NCBI RefSeq assembly: GCF_002847305.1
Contig: NZ_CP025408.1
Span: forward strand, 2,687,001-2,751,000
From: Paracoccus tegillarcae
GTDB taxonomy: Bacteria; Pseudomonadota; Alphaproteobacteria; Rhodobacterales; Rhodobacteraceae
Reading direction: 5' to 3'
DNA length: 64,000 nucleotides
A program made the position numbers and the translations under genes. Below the pieces are notes generated by a model. The model searched no databases. It was not told where the DNA came from and saw only the letters and a list, made by a program, of their open reading frames with translations. Below are positions 35,680 through 43,379 of the stretch, piece after piece; the stretch's first letter is position 1; each line of letters begins with the position of its first letter.

Positions 35680-36471
35680 TCACTCTTGTCGCCCATCGCC
35701 CAGCATTTTTCGCGCTCGGGCAGCCTCGGCGCGCATGGCGGACGCGAAAAGTGTCACGTCGATCTCGGTCGCGACAAAGGTGGCGCCGATGTCGAGGCAG
35801 GCTTTCTGCATGTCGGCGTTCAGCGTGAGAATCCCGCCGGCCTTGCCGGCGGCCACGATCCGGCGCATCGCATCAAGGACTGTTTTTTCAACTTCTGGCG
35901 CGCCGGCATTGCCGATAAAGCCCATATCGGCGGCAAGGTCTGATGGGCCGATAAAGACGCCGTCGATGCCCTCGACCATGAGAATGTCGTCCAGCGCCTC
36001 CATGCCGGCATTGTTCTCGACCTGGACGAGAAGGCAAATCTCGTTTTGCGCCGTGGTCAGATAGTCGGATATCGCGGCAAAGCTGGACGCCCGGGCCAGC
36101 GCAGAACCGACGCCCCGGATGCCATGCGGCGGATAGGTGACGGCGCGCACGGGGTCTCTTGCCTGTGCTGCGCTTTCGACCATGGGGACAAGCAATGTCT
36201 GGGCGCCGGCATCGAGCAGTTGCTTGATCATCCAGCTTTCGCCGATTGTCGGGCGAACGACCGCATGGCTGTCAAAGGCTGAAATCACCTGAAGCTGCCT
36301 GATGATGGATCGCAGGTCGTTGGGCGCGTGTTCGGCGTCGATCAGCAGCCAGTCGAAACCGGCCCCGGCGCTGATTTCGGCGGCATAGCTGTCGGCAAGG
36401 CCGAGCCAGCATCCCAGTTGCGGCTTGCCCGACGTGATCGCGGCCTTGAACGGGTTGTGAGGGGCGGGCAT
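35680..36471 (-). CDS. hpaI: HpcH/HpaI aldolase (4-hydroxy-2-oxoheptanedioate aldolase)
   Basis: A 263-residue class II pyruvate-dependent aldolase that cleaves 4-hydroxy-2-oxoheptane-1,7-dioate to pyruvate and succinate semialdehyde, the last step of the homoprotocatechuate pathway. Family segments are GCWLGLADSYAAEI, DWLLIDAEHAPND, the metal ligands E and D in VQVENNAGMEALDDI and GIDGVFIGPSDLAADMG, and HGIRGVGSALARAS. Start: ATG 36471 with AAAGGAA upstream, eleven bases after hpaH. It is the final gene of the hpa operon. Confidence 0.94.
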   Translation of the reverse strand: MPAPHNPFKAAITSGKPQLGCWLGLADSYAAEISAGAGFDWLLIDAEHAPNDLRSIIRQLQVISAFDSHAVVRPTIGESWMIKQLLDAGAQTLLVPMVESAAQARDPVRAVTYPPHGIRGVGSALARASSFAAISDYLTTAQNEICLLVQVENNAGMEALDDILMVEGIDGVFIGPSDLAADMGFIGNAGAPEVEKTVLDAMRRIVAAGKAGGILTLNADMQKACLDIGATFVATEIDVTLFASAMRAEAARARKMLGDGRQE

Positions 36472-36481
36472 GGCTGTTCCT

Positions 36482-37282
36482 TTAGGCGAAAGAGATATCA
36501 ACGGCGCCGAAGGGACCGAAATCGGCCTCAATGCGGCTGCCCGGCGGACATTCAACCGGGCGGATGAAAGAGCCGGAGAGGATGATCTGACCTGGCTCGA
36601 TCCGTTGGCCGTATTGCGCCATGCGCCGTGCCAGCCAGACCACGCTTTCGACCGGATCGTTCAGAACCCCTGCGCCCAACCCGGTTTCCTCGACCTCGCC
36701 ATTGCGCGAGGTGATCGCACCGACCCATCGCAGATCCACGCCATCCACCGGATGGCGTTCAGCGCCCAGAACGATCCCGGCATTGGCGGCATTGTCGCTG
36801 ATCGTGTCGAACACGGTTCGCGTTTTTCCGGTGGCCGGATCGGCGCGCCTGATCCGGGTGTCGAGGATCTCCAGCGACGGCGCGACGTAATCGGTTGCCG
36901 CCACCACATCGGCGTGGGTGATATCAGCCCCACCCAAGGCCGACTTCATGACAAAGGCGATCTCGGCCTCGATCCGGGGTTGGATGAACCGCCCCGCAGG
37001 CACGGTCGAACCGGGTTCAAACAGCATGTTGTCGAACAGAATGCCGCTATCGGGGATGTCGATGTTCAGCGCATTTTGCATCGCTTTCGAAGTCAGGCCG
37101 ATCTTCCAGCCAATCACCTTGCGGCCCTCGTCCAGCTTGGCGCGGTAGATCGCGTTCTGCACCGCGTAGGCGTCGTCCATGCCCATTTCAGGGTGGCGGG
37201 CGGTCAGCAACCCGATCTGCTGGCCGGTGGCTTCGGCCTGCAACAGATCGGCTGCCGCGCGGGCGTGATCTTCGGGGGTCAT
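36482..37282 (-). CDS. hpaH: 2-oxo-hept-4-ene-1,7-dioate hydratase
   Basis: A 266-residue hydratase of the fumarylacetoacetase-like superfamily, adding water to 2-oxohept-4-ene-1,7-dioate before HpaI cleavage. The family pattern is KVIGWKIGLTSKAMQ, the acidic metal-binding strip PRIEAEIAFVM with E in LEILDTR, and LGAGVLNDPVESVVWLARRM. The length is normal. The start overlaps the hpaG stop by four bases (ATGA), and hpaI follows eleven bases later. Confidence 0.95.
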   Translation of the reverse strand: MTPEDHARAAADLLQAEATGQQIGLLTARHPEMGMDDAYAVQNAIYRAKLDEGRKVIGWKIGLTSKAMQNALNIDIPDSGILFDNMLFEPGSTVPAGRFIQPRIEAEIAFVMKSALGGADITHADVVAATDYVAPSLEILDTRIRRADPATGKTRTVFDTISDNAANAGIVLGAERHPVDGVDLRWVGAITSRNGEVEETGLGAGVLNDPVESVVWLARRMAQYGQRIEPGQIILSGSFIRPVECPPGSRIEADFGPFGAVDISFA

Positions 37283-38133
37283 ATCGTCTCGTCCTCCACA
37301 CCGTTGCGCAAAGTGCCGATGCCTTCTACCTCGACCTCGACCACATCGCCGGGCGCGAGATAGCGTGGCGGATCGAACCGCGCGCCAGCGCCGGTCGGCG
37401 TGCCGGTGACGATGATGTCGCCGGGCAACAGGGTCATGAAGGTCGAAATATACGCGATTTCCTCGCGGATCGGGAACATCATCCGGTCCAGCGTGTCATC
37501 CTGTCGGACCTCGCCGTTCACGCGGGTGACGATGCGGGCGTTGTCCAACTGGGCGGGATCGGTGAACGGAACCAGCCAGGGACCGATCGAGCCGGAACGG
37601 TCCCAGTTCTTGCCCTGCGTGACGTTGAACTTGGCGTGCCGAACCCAGTCGCGGATCGTGCCTTCGTTGCACAGCGTCAGCGCGGCGATATGATCGTAGG
37701 CACCCCCGGCCGCGATGCGGCGACCGGCCTTGCCGATGACAATCGCCACCTCGCCCTCATAGTCCAGCGTATGGTTCTCGGGCGGGCGTACGAGGTTCTG
37801 CCCATGTCCGGTAAAGCCGCTGGCAAAACGCGGGAACAGCGACATGTGTTTCGGCTGCGCGCTGCCATCCTTGTATTCGGCGTTGCGGTCGGGGAAATTC
37901 ACGCCAACACAGAGGATGCGGCGCGCGTTCGGCATGACCATCTCGTGGGTAACGCCGGTATGGGTGATCCTGCCATTTTCCGCGGCTGCGATCAGGTCGT
38001 CCAGCCCGCCGGATGCAATGGCGTCATAGAGCGAGTTCCATTGCGGAAAAGCCGCGTTCAGCGCAATCGCGCCCTCTTGGGTGAAGGCGCCGTAGAACGT
38101 TTCGCCCCCGACGGAATAGGTTCCAAGCCTCAT
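37279..38133 (-). CDS. hpaG: fumarylacetoacetate hydrolase-family protein, HpaG-type isomerase/decarboxylase
   Basis: A 284-residue FAH-family protein with GVNFPDRNAEY, the metal ligands of LDYEGEVAIVIGK, and VTGTPTGAGARFDPPRYLAPGDVVEVEVEGIGTLRN. In the homoprotocatechuate pathway the HpaG enzyme decarboxylates 5-oxopent-3-ene-1,2,5-tricarboxylate and isomerises the product. Only one FAH domain is present, whereas E. coli HpaG is a two-domain fusion. Its place between the dioxygenase and hydratase genes supports the role. It overlaps both neighbours by four bases. Confidence 0.85.
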   Translation of the reverse strand: MRLGTYSVGGETFYGAFTQEGAIALNAAFPQWNSLYDAIASGGLDDLIAAAENGRITHTGVTHEMVMPNARRILCVGVNFPDRNAEYKDGSAQPKHMSLFPRFASGFTGHGQNLVRPPENHTLDYEGEVAIVIGKAGRRIAAGGAYDHIAALTLCNEGTIRDWVRHAKFNVTQGKNWDRSGSIGPWLVPFTDPAQLDNARIVTRVNGEVRQDDTLDRMMFPIREEIAYISTFMTLLPGDIIVTGTPTGAGARFDPPRYLAPGDVVEVEVEGIGTLRNGVEDETI

Positions 38134-39527
38134 GAAATGCTCCTCCAGACATCGTCGATGACCTCTGCGGCCATCAGGACGTCGTTTCGTGTGGTGTCGA
38201 ACTGGCCCACTTGCAGGCGAATGACCTTTCGTCCGCCAAAGGCCGCTTGGGTCAAATAGATCCGGCCATCGTCGTTGATGGCATCTACCAGCCTTTGCTG
38301 TGTGTGATCGTCGCCGGGACAGCGGAATGAGAACAGGCTCAGAATGGGTTCGGTGACGATCTCGAACCCGTCAAGCGCCCGGATCGCATCGCAGACCTCG
38401 CCGGCCCAGGCCACATGGTTGCGCATCCGTGTCCGCAGTCCATCCAGGCCGTAGCTGCGGATCAGAAACCAGATTTTCAGCGCCCGGAAACGCCGGCCAA
38501 GCGGGATCGTCCATTCCGAGTAATTGGTCACGGCATCGCCCGTGGTTTTCAGATATTCCGGTTCGATCCTCAGCGTGTTCAGCTGCGGTCCGGGATCCTT
38601 GAGGAACTGCACCGAGCAGTCGAACTGTGCGCCCAGCCACTTATGCGGGTTAAAGACGATGCTGTCCGCGCGCTCTGCGCCTTGCCAGAAATCGGCGCGA
38701 AATTCGGGGCAGATCATCGCAGAACCCGCCCATGCCGCGTCGAGATGGGTGTAAAGATCCTCTGCCTGGGCAATGTCGAAGAGGGGGGCCAGATCGTCTG
38801 CCGCGCCAATGCCGGTGCCGCCGGTGATGGCGATCAGGCCGGCGGGGATATGTCCGTCAGCGCGGTCTTGGGCGATCGCGGCCCGTAGCGCCGCGACGTC
38901 AAGGGCATAGCGCGGGCCTGTGGTGGGCAATTTGACAAGATTTTCCTGTCCGATACCCGCGACCCAGCAGGCGCGGTCGATCGAGGAATGGGCCTGGTCC
39001 GAGCAATAGATCCTCAGGTTGCCTTTGCGCGAAAGGCCGTCGCGATTGCCGGTATAGCCTGTTGCGCGTTCTCGCATGGTCAGGACCGCCGACAGAGTTG
39101 CCGACGAGGCGCTGTCCTGAATGACGCCAGTGAACGTTTCCGGCAGCGCCATGGCCTGACGCAGCCAGTCGATGACCACGGTTTCAAGCTCGGTGGCGGC
39201 GGGCGATGTCTGCCACAGCATGCATTGCGCAGCCAGCGTGGTCACCAGCATGTCTGCCAGCATCGATGGCGGGGCGGCATTTGCGGGGAAATAGGCAAAG
39301 AAACGCGGATGCTGCCAATGGGTCATTCCGGGCATCACGATACGTTCGAAATCCGCCATGATGGCGTCCATCGGCTCGCTGCCATCCGGTGGCATCGCGG
39401 GCAGTTGTGCCGCGATGTCGCCGGGTTTTGTCCGCGCACGCACAGGCCTGTCGGCCAGCGTCTGATGGTAACTGGCCGCCCAGTCAGAGATATGTCGGCC
39501 CCAGTGAGAAAATTCGTCCCAGTTCAT
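38130..39527 (-). CDS. group II PLP-dependent decarboxylase (aromatic L-amino acid decarboxylase type)
   Basis: A 465-residue decarboxylase with the DDC family core: MTHWQHPRFFAYFPANAA, SDQAHSSIDRACWVAG (H180 stacks on PLP), D263 in HLDAAWAG, and the Schiff-base K296 in FNPHKWLG. Y325 of the mobile loop (EPEYLK) is the tyrosine kept by true decarboxylases and changed to Phe in plant aldehyde-synthase variants. It should therefore release an amine from DOPA, tyrosine, tryptophan or a related amino acid. It lies inside the hpa operon, starting within the stop of an aldehyde dehydrogenase stub (TGATG), with GGGAG upstream, and overlapping hpaG. This suggests feeding of L-DOPA or tyrosine carbon into homoprotocatechuate (inference). 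Confidence 0.9.
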   Translation of the reverse strand: MNWDEFSHWGRHISDWAASYHQTLADRPVRARTKPGDIAAQLPAMPPDGSEPMDAIMADFERIVMPGMTHWQHPRFFAYFPANAAPPSMLADMLVTTLAAQCMLWQTSPAATELETVVIDWLRQAMALPETFTGVIQDSASSATLSAVLTMRERATGYTGNRDGLSRKGNLRIYCSDQAHSSIDRACWVAGIGQENLVKLPTTGPRYALDVAALRAAIAQDRADGHIPAGLIAITGGTGIGAADDLAPLFDIAQAEDLYTHLDAAWAGSAMICPEFRADFWQGAERADSIVFNPHKWLGAQFDCSVQFLKDPGPQLNTLRIEPEYLKTTGDAVTNYSEWTIPLGRRFRALKIWFLIRSYGLDGLRTRMRNHVAWAGEVCDAIRALDGFEIVTEPILSLFSFRCPGDDHTQQRLVDAINDDGRIYLTQAAFGGRKVIRLQVGQFDTTRNDVLMAAEVIDDVWRSIS

Positions 39528-39676
39528 CAAGCGATCTCCCTGTGGTCGGGTATTATGCCGCCGATGCAGACATATTTGAGTTCCAGGCAGTCATCGAGCC
39601 CGTGACGCGAGCCCTCGCGCCCAGGGCCGGACATCTTGACCCCGCCGAAAGGTGCTTTGGCCGTCGAGATCAGGCC
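39527..39676 (-). pseudogene. C-terminal stub of a succinate-semialdehyde dehydrogenase-type ALDH
   Basis: About 50 codons, from [26 protein letters not shown] to a [15 protein letters not shown] end, match the extreme C-terminus of NAD(P)-succinate-semialdehyde dehydrogenases. The other 90% of the gene, including the cofactor and catalytic regions, is absent; hpaD ends 28 bases upstream of the stub. The stop TGA still overlaps the decarboxylase ATG, the trace of an earlier translationally coupled pair. Succinate semialdehyde is the HpaI product, so an SSADH is exactly the enzyme expected in this operon. Confidence 0.88.
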
Positions 39677-39704
39677 GGGGTCACACAGCGAAAACATCTT
39701 CACC

Positions 39705-40688
39705 TCAGGGCGCAATGATCGGGCTTGCGGCCAGTTCCGAGTCCTTCACATCGGTGCCTGCAAACGGCGTGCCGTGCTCGAACCAGCTGCGAGGCGCAGG
39801 TGCGCCCCAAAGGGTCTGGCGCTGCGGGTCCTTGAGGTCCCACTTTATCGCCTCCAGATCCGGATCGACGGTCTGATAGTCCGAGCAGTAGATCTCGATC
39901 CGATGACCGTCAGGGTCCAGCACATAGAGGAAAAAGGCGTTCGAGATGCCGTGCCGTCCCGGGCCGCGCTCGATATTGTCGACATAACCAGAGGTGGCCA
40001 TCAGATCGAGCAGATCGATGATGTTCAGCGGTGTCGGCACCCAAAAGGCGACGTGGTGCATGCGTGGGCCGGTGCCATTGGTGAAGGCCATGTCATGGAC
40101 ACCGCCCTTGCGATGCATCCAGGCGGCCCAAAGCTTGCCGCTTTCTTCGTCCTCGGTGTATTCTGTCACGCGGAAGCCGAAGTCGCTGTAAAAGGCCACG
40201 CTCTCGTCCACGCTGGTTGAAAAGCAGTTGAAATGGTCGATCCGCAGCGGCTTTACGCCCCGGTAAAGCGCATATTTCTGGTGGATCGGCTCGAGGCGAT
40301 CCATCTTGTGATAGAATTCCAGCGGGATGCCCATATTGTCCGAGGTCAGAAGCGTGCGGCCCTGATAGGGGCGTTCGACCCATTCCGTCGGGCGCCCCTT
40401 GTCGGCAAAGTATGTTTGGGCCTTGTCGAGGTCAGCTTCGTCATAGGTCTTGAAGCCCATGACCTCGACGGTTCCGGGAATGTCGGACTTTTGCAGGATC
40501 ACGCAGTGATGCCCGCGCTCTTCCATCGCGCGCAGATAGATGTGGCTGTCGCTTTCATCGGTCACCTGCAATCCAAGAATTTCGGTATAGAATTTCCGCG
40601 ACGCGGCGAGGTCTGCGACGTTCAGGCAGACATGGCTCAGCCGGATTGTATTGAAAGTCGGGTAGAGGTTCGGGGCGGGAATGGGCAT
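39705..40688 (-). CDS. hpaD: 3,4-dihydroxyphenylacetate (homoprotocatechuate) 2,3-dioxygenase, VOC family
   Basis: A 327-residue type I extradiol dioxygenase made of paired VOC (beta-alpha-beta-beta-beta) modules. It opens the homoprotocatechuate ring to 5-carboxymethyl-2-hydroxymuconate semialdehyde. The C-terminal domain holds the Fe(II)/Mn(II) facial triad: H152 (RIDHFN), H212 (RMHHVAF) and E265 (HRIEIY). H198 (GGVHDM) is the second-sphere acid base. The sequence follows the Brevibacterium/Arthrobacter enzyme ([33 protein letters not shown]) by recall. It sits between hpaE and hpaG in the operon. Confidence 0.95.
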   Translation of the reverse strand: MPIPAPNLYPTFNTIRLSHVCLNVADLAASRKFYTEILGLQVTDESDSHIYLRAMEERGHHCVILQKSDIPGTVEVMGFKTYDEADLDKAQTYFADKGRPTEWVERPYQGRTLLTSDNMGIPLEFYHKMDRLEPIHQKYALYRGVKPLRIDHFNCFSTSVDESVAFYSDFGFRVTEYTEDEESGKLWAAWMHRKGGVHDMAFTNGTGPRMHHVAFWVPTPLNIIDLLDLMATSGYVDNIERGPGRHGISNAFFLYVLDPDGHRIEIYCSDYQTVDPDLEAIKWDLKDPQRQTLWGAPAPRSWFEHGTPFAGTDVKDSELAASPIIAP

Positions 40689-40711
40689 GTGAGTGTCCTC
40701 GGATCGGGTTT

Positions 40712-40855
40712 TCAGATCATGTCGCGGTCGGTTTCGACCATTGCGGCCTCGTCGAGCATATGCGCGCTGCGACCGCCGGTGGCGGGGCCGGCCCGTTGCA
40801 GCAACAGCGTCGCGGGCGCGCGCATGCGGTCAGTGGCGAGAAGTGTGGATGTCAT
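40712..40855 (-). CDS. 47-residue small protein of unknown function between hpaE and hpaD
   Basis: A short frame with a good ribosome site (AGGGGAAGGA about 6 bases before ATG 40855), 23 bases after the hpaE stop and 23 before the hpaD start, so placed like an operon gene. The product, MTSTLLATDRMRAPATLLLQ to ETDRDMI, has no membrane segment or cysteines. I recognise no family. It may be a genuine small protein or the joined ends of a gene that lost its middle. Confidence 0.4.
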   Translation of the reverse strand: MTSTLLATDRMRAPATLLLQRAGPATGGRSAHMLDEAAMVETDRDMI

Positions 40856-40878
40856 TCTGTGTCCTTCCCCTGCCTGTC

Positions 40879-42387
40879 TCAGGCGCCGAGCCGCATGATC
40901 TTGTGCTGACCCAGGGCAAAGCCGATATGCTTTTGCTCCATGTAGAATTCGAACGACCAGTCGCCGCCGTCGCGACCGATGCCGCTGGCCTTCACACCGC
41001 CAAAGGGCGTGGGCAGATGGCGGACGTTTTCCGAATTCACCCAGATCATCCCTGCCTCAAGTTCTTCGGTAAAGCGCAAGGCGCGGGTCAGATCGTTGGT
41101 CCAGACATATCCGGTCAGCCCGTATTGCGTGTCATTGGCGATGGCCAGCGCCTCTTCCTCGGTCGAGAAGGGGATGGAGGTCAGAACCGGGCCAAAGATC
41201 TCCTCTTGCGCGATCCGCATCTGGTTGTTGGCGTTGGTAAACAGCGTCGGGCGGACGAAATAGCCCTCGTCGCCGATTGTGACACCGCCCGCAGCGACGG
41301 TCGCGCCGTCTTCCTTGGCGATGTCGAAATACGAGGTGACCTTGTTGTAATGTTCCTCGGACACTATCGGGCCGATTTCGGTCGCCGGGTCCAGCGGATG
41401 GCCGACCTTGATGTTGTTCACACGTTCGATCAGTTTGGCCTCGAACTCTTCGCGGATGTTGTCCTGCACCAACAGCCGCGATGACGAGGTGCAGCGCTCG
41501 CCGTTGATCGAGTAGATCATGAAGATCACCGCGTCGAGCGCGCGCTCCAGATCGGCATCCTCGAAAACGATCACAGGATTCTTGCCGCCCAACTCGAGAT
41601 GCATCCGCTTGAGCGTGTCAGCGCCCTGTTTGGTGATGATAGAGCCGGTGCGGCTTTCCCCGACAAAGGCGATGGCCTTGATCGCGGGATGTTCGGTCAG
41701 GGCCTTGCCCGCGCCTTCGCCGAAACCGTTTACCGTATTCAGCACACCGGGCGGCAGACCGGCCTCTTCTGCGATCTCGACCAGCAGCCGGGCGGTCAGC
41801 GGTGATGCCTCTGCGGGTTTGTGAACTACGGTGCAGCCCGCGGCCAGCGCCGGGGCGATTTTCCAGGTGGACAACATGAAGGGCGTGTTCCACGGCGTGA
41901 TGACGCCGACCGGGCCGATCGGCTTGCGCGTGGTCACATTCATCAGCGTCGGTGATTTGAGATGCTGTCCGTCACGAGCCTGCACCACCTGATCGGCGAA
42001 ATAGCGGAAATTCTCGGCGCCGCGCAGCGCGGCCTTGGACATGAAGCGCAGGGTCTGGCCGGTGTCCCAGCATTCGCACAGTGCGATCTCTTCGGCGCGT
42101 GCCTCGATCGCCTCTGCCACATTGATCAGGATCTTCTTGCGCTCTAGCGCGGGCATGTCACGCCAGGCCGGAAAGGCATCGGCGGCAGCCCTGGCGGCGG
42201 CGTCGATATCCGTGGCCGTGCCGTGTGCCACGTCGCAGATCACGCTCTTGTCGACGGGCGTGGTGTTCTGGAACACGCCGCCGGAACCGGGGCGGTCCTG
42301 CCCGGCAATGCGGTTCAGGATGCCGCTTGTGCGAAACCGGGCCAGATAGCCGTCGAGCTTTTCGATATTTTCGGCGGGCTGAGACAT
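40879..42387 (-). CDS. hpaE: 5-carboxymethyl-2-hydroxymuconate semialdehyde dehydrogenase
   Basis: A 502-residue ALDH with E265 (MHLELGGKNP) and C299 (SINGERCTSSSR) as general base and nucleophile, and cofactor-binding TPWNTPFMLSTWKIAPALAAG. The C-terminal VNSENVRHLPTPFGGVKASGIGRDGG is diagnostic of HpaE, with the RHLP segment that contacts the dicarboxylate. It oxidises the ring-cleavage product of HpaD to the tricarboxylic acid. It follows hpaF by six bases and is second in the hpa operon. Confidence 0.96.
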   Translation of the reverse strand: MSQPAENIEKLDGYLARFRTSGILNRIAGQDRPGSGGVFQNTTPVDKSVICDVAHGTATDIDAAARAAADAFPAWRDMPALERKKILINVAEAIEARAEEIALCECWDTGQTLRFMSKAALRGAENFRYFADQVVQARDGQHLKSPTLMNVTTRKPIGPVGVITPWNTPFMLSTWKIAPALAAGCTVVHKPAEASPLTARLLVEIAEEAGLPPGVLNTVNGFGEGAGKALTEHPAIKAIAFVGESRTGSIITKQGADTLKRMHLELGGKNPVIVFEDADLERALDAVIFMIYSINGERCTSSSRLLVQDNIREEFEAKLIERVNNIKVGHPLDPATEIGPIVSEEHYNKVTSYFDIAKEDGATVAAGGVTIGDEGYFVRPTLFTNANNQMRIAQEEIFGPVLTSIPFSTEEEALAIANDTQYGLTGYVWTNDLTRALRFTEELEAGMIWVNSENVRHLPTPFGGVKASGIGRDGGDWSFEFYMEQKHIGFALGQHKIMRLGA

Positions 42388-42393
42388 GGAGAA

Positions 42394-42777
42394 CTAATCC
42401 TTCAGATGGTCACGGATGGTGCCGGCCTTGGGCGACAGGGCAGGGTCGATGTCGCGCATCTCCAGCGACAGCGCGAGCGGACGCGACGCCATGAGCGGCG
42501 CGAGAAAGTCGTGGGCCGCGGCAAAGATCGCCTGCGTGGCGGCGGTCTTTACATCGTCGGGGCGACCGGCCCGCAAACGGATCGAGATATCGACATAGCC
42601 GTGATGCGGGTTGCCGTCGGCGATGCTCCAATGAGGGGCCGGGATTGCCCGAACCCGTATGCCGGCGTCGGGAAAGGCATCGATCTTGACCGCCGCCCGG
42701 CGAAGGTGATCGCAAAATGCAGACATGTCGATCTCTTGCTCGAGATTGGCCGAATAATCGACGATCAGATGGGGCAT
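42394..42777 (-). CDS. hpaF: 5-carboxymethyl-2-hydroxymuconate delta-isomerase
   Basis: A 127-residue tautomerase-superfamily isomerase. After removal of Met the N-terminal proline (MPHLIVDYSANLEQ) is the catalytic base. The R/E-rich YVDISIRLRAGR and C-terminal LSLEMRDIDP fit HpaF/HpcD. It isomerises 5-carboxymethyl-2-hydroxymuconate to 5-oxopent-3-ene-tricarboxylate. The start at 42777 is fixed by the required proline and by AAGGAA upstream. It is the first gene of the operon, divergent from hpaR. Confidence 0.93.
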   Translation of the reverse strand: MPHLIVDYSANLEQEIDMSAFCDHLRRAAVKIDAFPDAGIRVRAIPAPHWSIADGNPHHGYVDISIRLRAGRPDDVKTAATQAIFAAAHDFLAPLMASRPLALSLEMRDIDPALSPKAGTIRDHLKD

Positions 42778-42877
42778 CAGATTTCCTTGCCAAGCTAATA
42801 GTTGCGATCTTAAGTTTATATTGCTTGCGATGTCAACTAAATTCATGGCCTATATGAGGTCAGGAGAAAAGCGGGCC
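42778..42877. promoter_or_regulatory. hpaF/hpaR divergent promoter with candidate MarR operator
   Basis: A 100-base AT-rich gap between divergent starts. Around 42798-42839, AGTTGCGATC and GATGTCAACT form an imperfect inverted repeat (7 of 10), and TTGCGAT occurs twice in direct orientation. HpaR-type MarR repressors bind such dyads overlapping both promoters. The exact -10/-35 elements are not clear. Confidence 0.45.
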
Positions 42878-43333
42878 ATGGACGAGCAAGAAAAGATGAA
42901 GCCTTCGACGGAACTGCCGACGACGGCGCGGTCTCTGCCCATTGCCCTGATGCGCGCTCGCGAAAAGGTCATGGCGCCGATCCGCGAGATGCTTGCCCAT
43001 TCGGGGATCACCGAACAGCAGTGGCGCATCCTGCGCGTGCTGTCAGAGCACGGCGATCAGGAGGCCAGCAAACTCGCGGAACGGGCAAGCCTGTTGCTGC
43101 CCAGCCAGACGCGGATCCTTCAGTCGATGCTGGAAAAGGGGTATGTGACGCGGACCGCCAGTGAGACAGATCGCCGGCGTCAGACCATCGGCATTACGCC
43201 CAAGGGCCAGGCCATCATCAAAGAGAATCTTCCGCAGGCGATTGCCATATCGGACAGGTTCCGGCAGGCGCTCGGCCCGGCGAGGTACGATCTGCTACTT
43301 GATTGTCTGGAAGAGCTGGAAGAGCGGCTCTGA
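42878..43333 (+). CDS. hpaR: homoprotocatechuate degradation operon regulator, MarR family
   Basis: A 151-residue winged-helix repressor. Segments typical of HpaR are SLPIALMRAREKVMAPIREML, ITEQQWRILRVLSEHGDQEASKLAERASLLLPSQTRILQ, and the wing RTASETDRRRQTIGITPKG. It normally represses the hpa operon and releases DNA on binding an aromatic intermediate such as 4-hydroxyphenylacetate or homoprotocatechuate. The ATG at 42878 has AGGAG upstream; earlier ATGs fall in the probable operator. It is divergent from hpaF. Confidence 0.93.
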   Translation: MDEQEKMKPSTELPTTARSLPIALMRAREKVMAPIREMLAHSGITEQQWRILRVLSEHGDQEASKLAERASLLLPSQTRILQSMLEKGYVTRTASETDRRRQTIGITPKGQAIIKENLPQAIAISDRFRQALGPARYDLLLDCLEELEERL

Positions 43334-43334
43334 G

Positions 43335-43359
43335 GATCGGGGACGGCTGGCCCCCGATC
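43335..43359. terminator. hairpin between convergent hpaR and the aminotransferase gene
   Basis: GATCGGGG (43335-43342) pairs perfectly with CCCCGATC (43352-43359) around a nine-base loop, one base after the hpaR stop. The following TGATTTGC is only a weak T-run. It probably terminates hpaR and may serve the convergent gene as well. Confidence 0.65.
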
Positions 43360-43379
43360 TGATTTGCAATGCGGGATCG

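Noticed and set aside
38130..39527. Reading the hpa-operon decarboxylase as an arylacetaldehyde synthase
   Set aside because: That activity would make amine oxidation unnecessary, but the diagnostic residues are of the ordinary decarboxylase type: H180 in the PLP-stacking motif and Y325 in the mobile loop.
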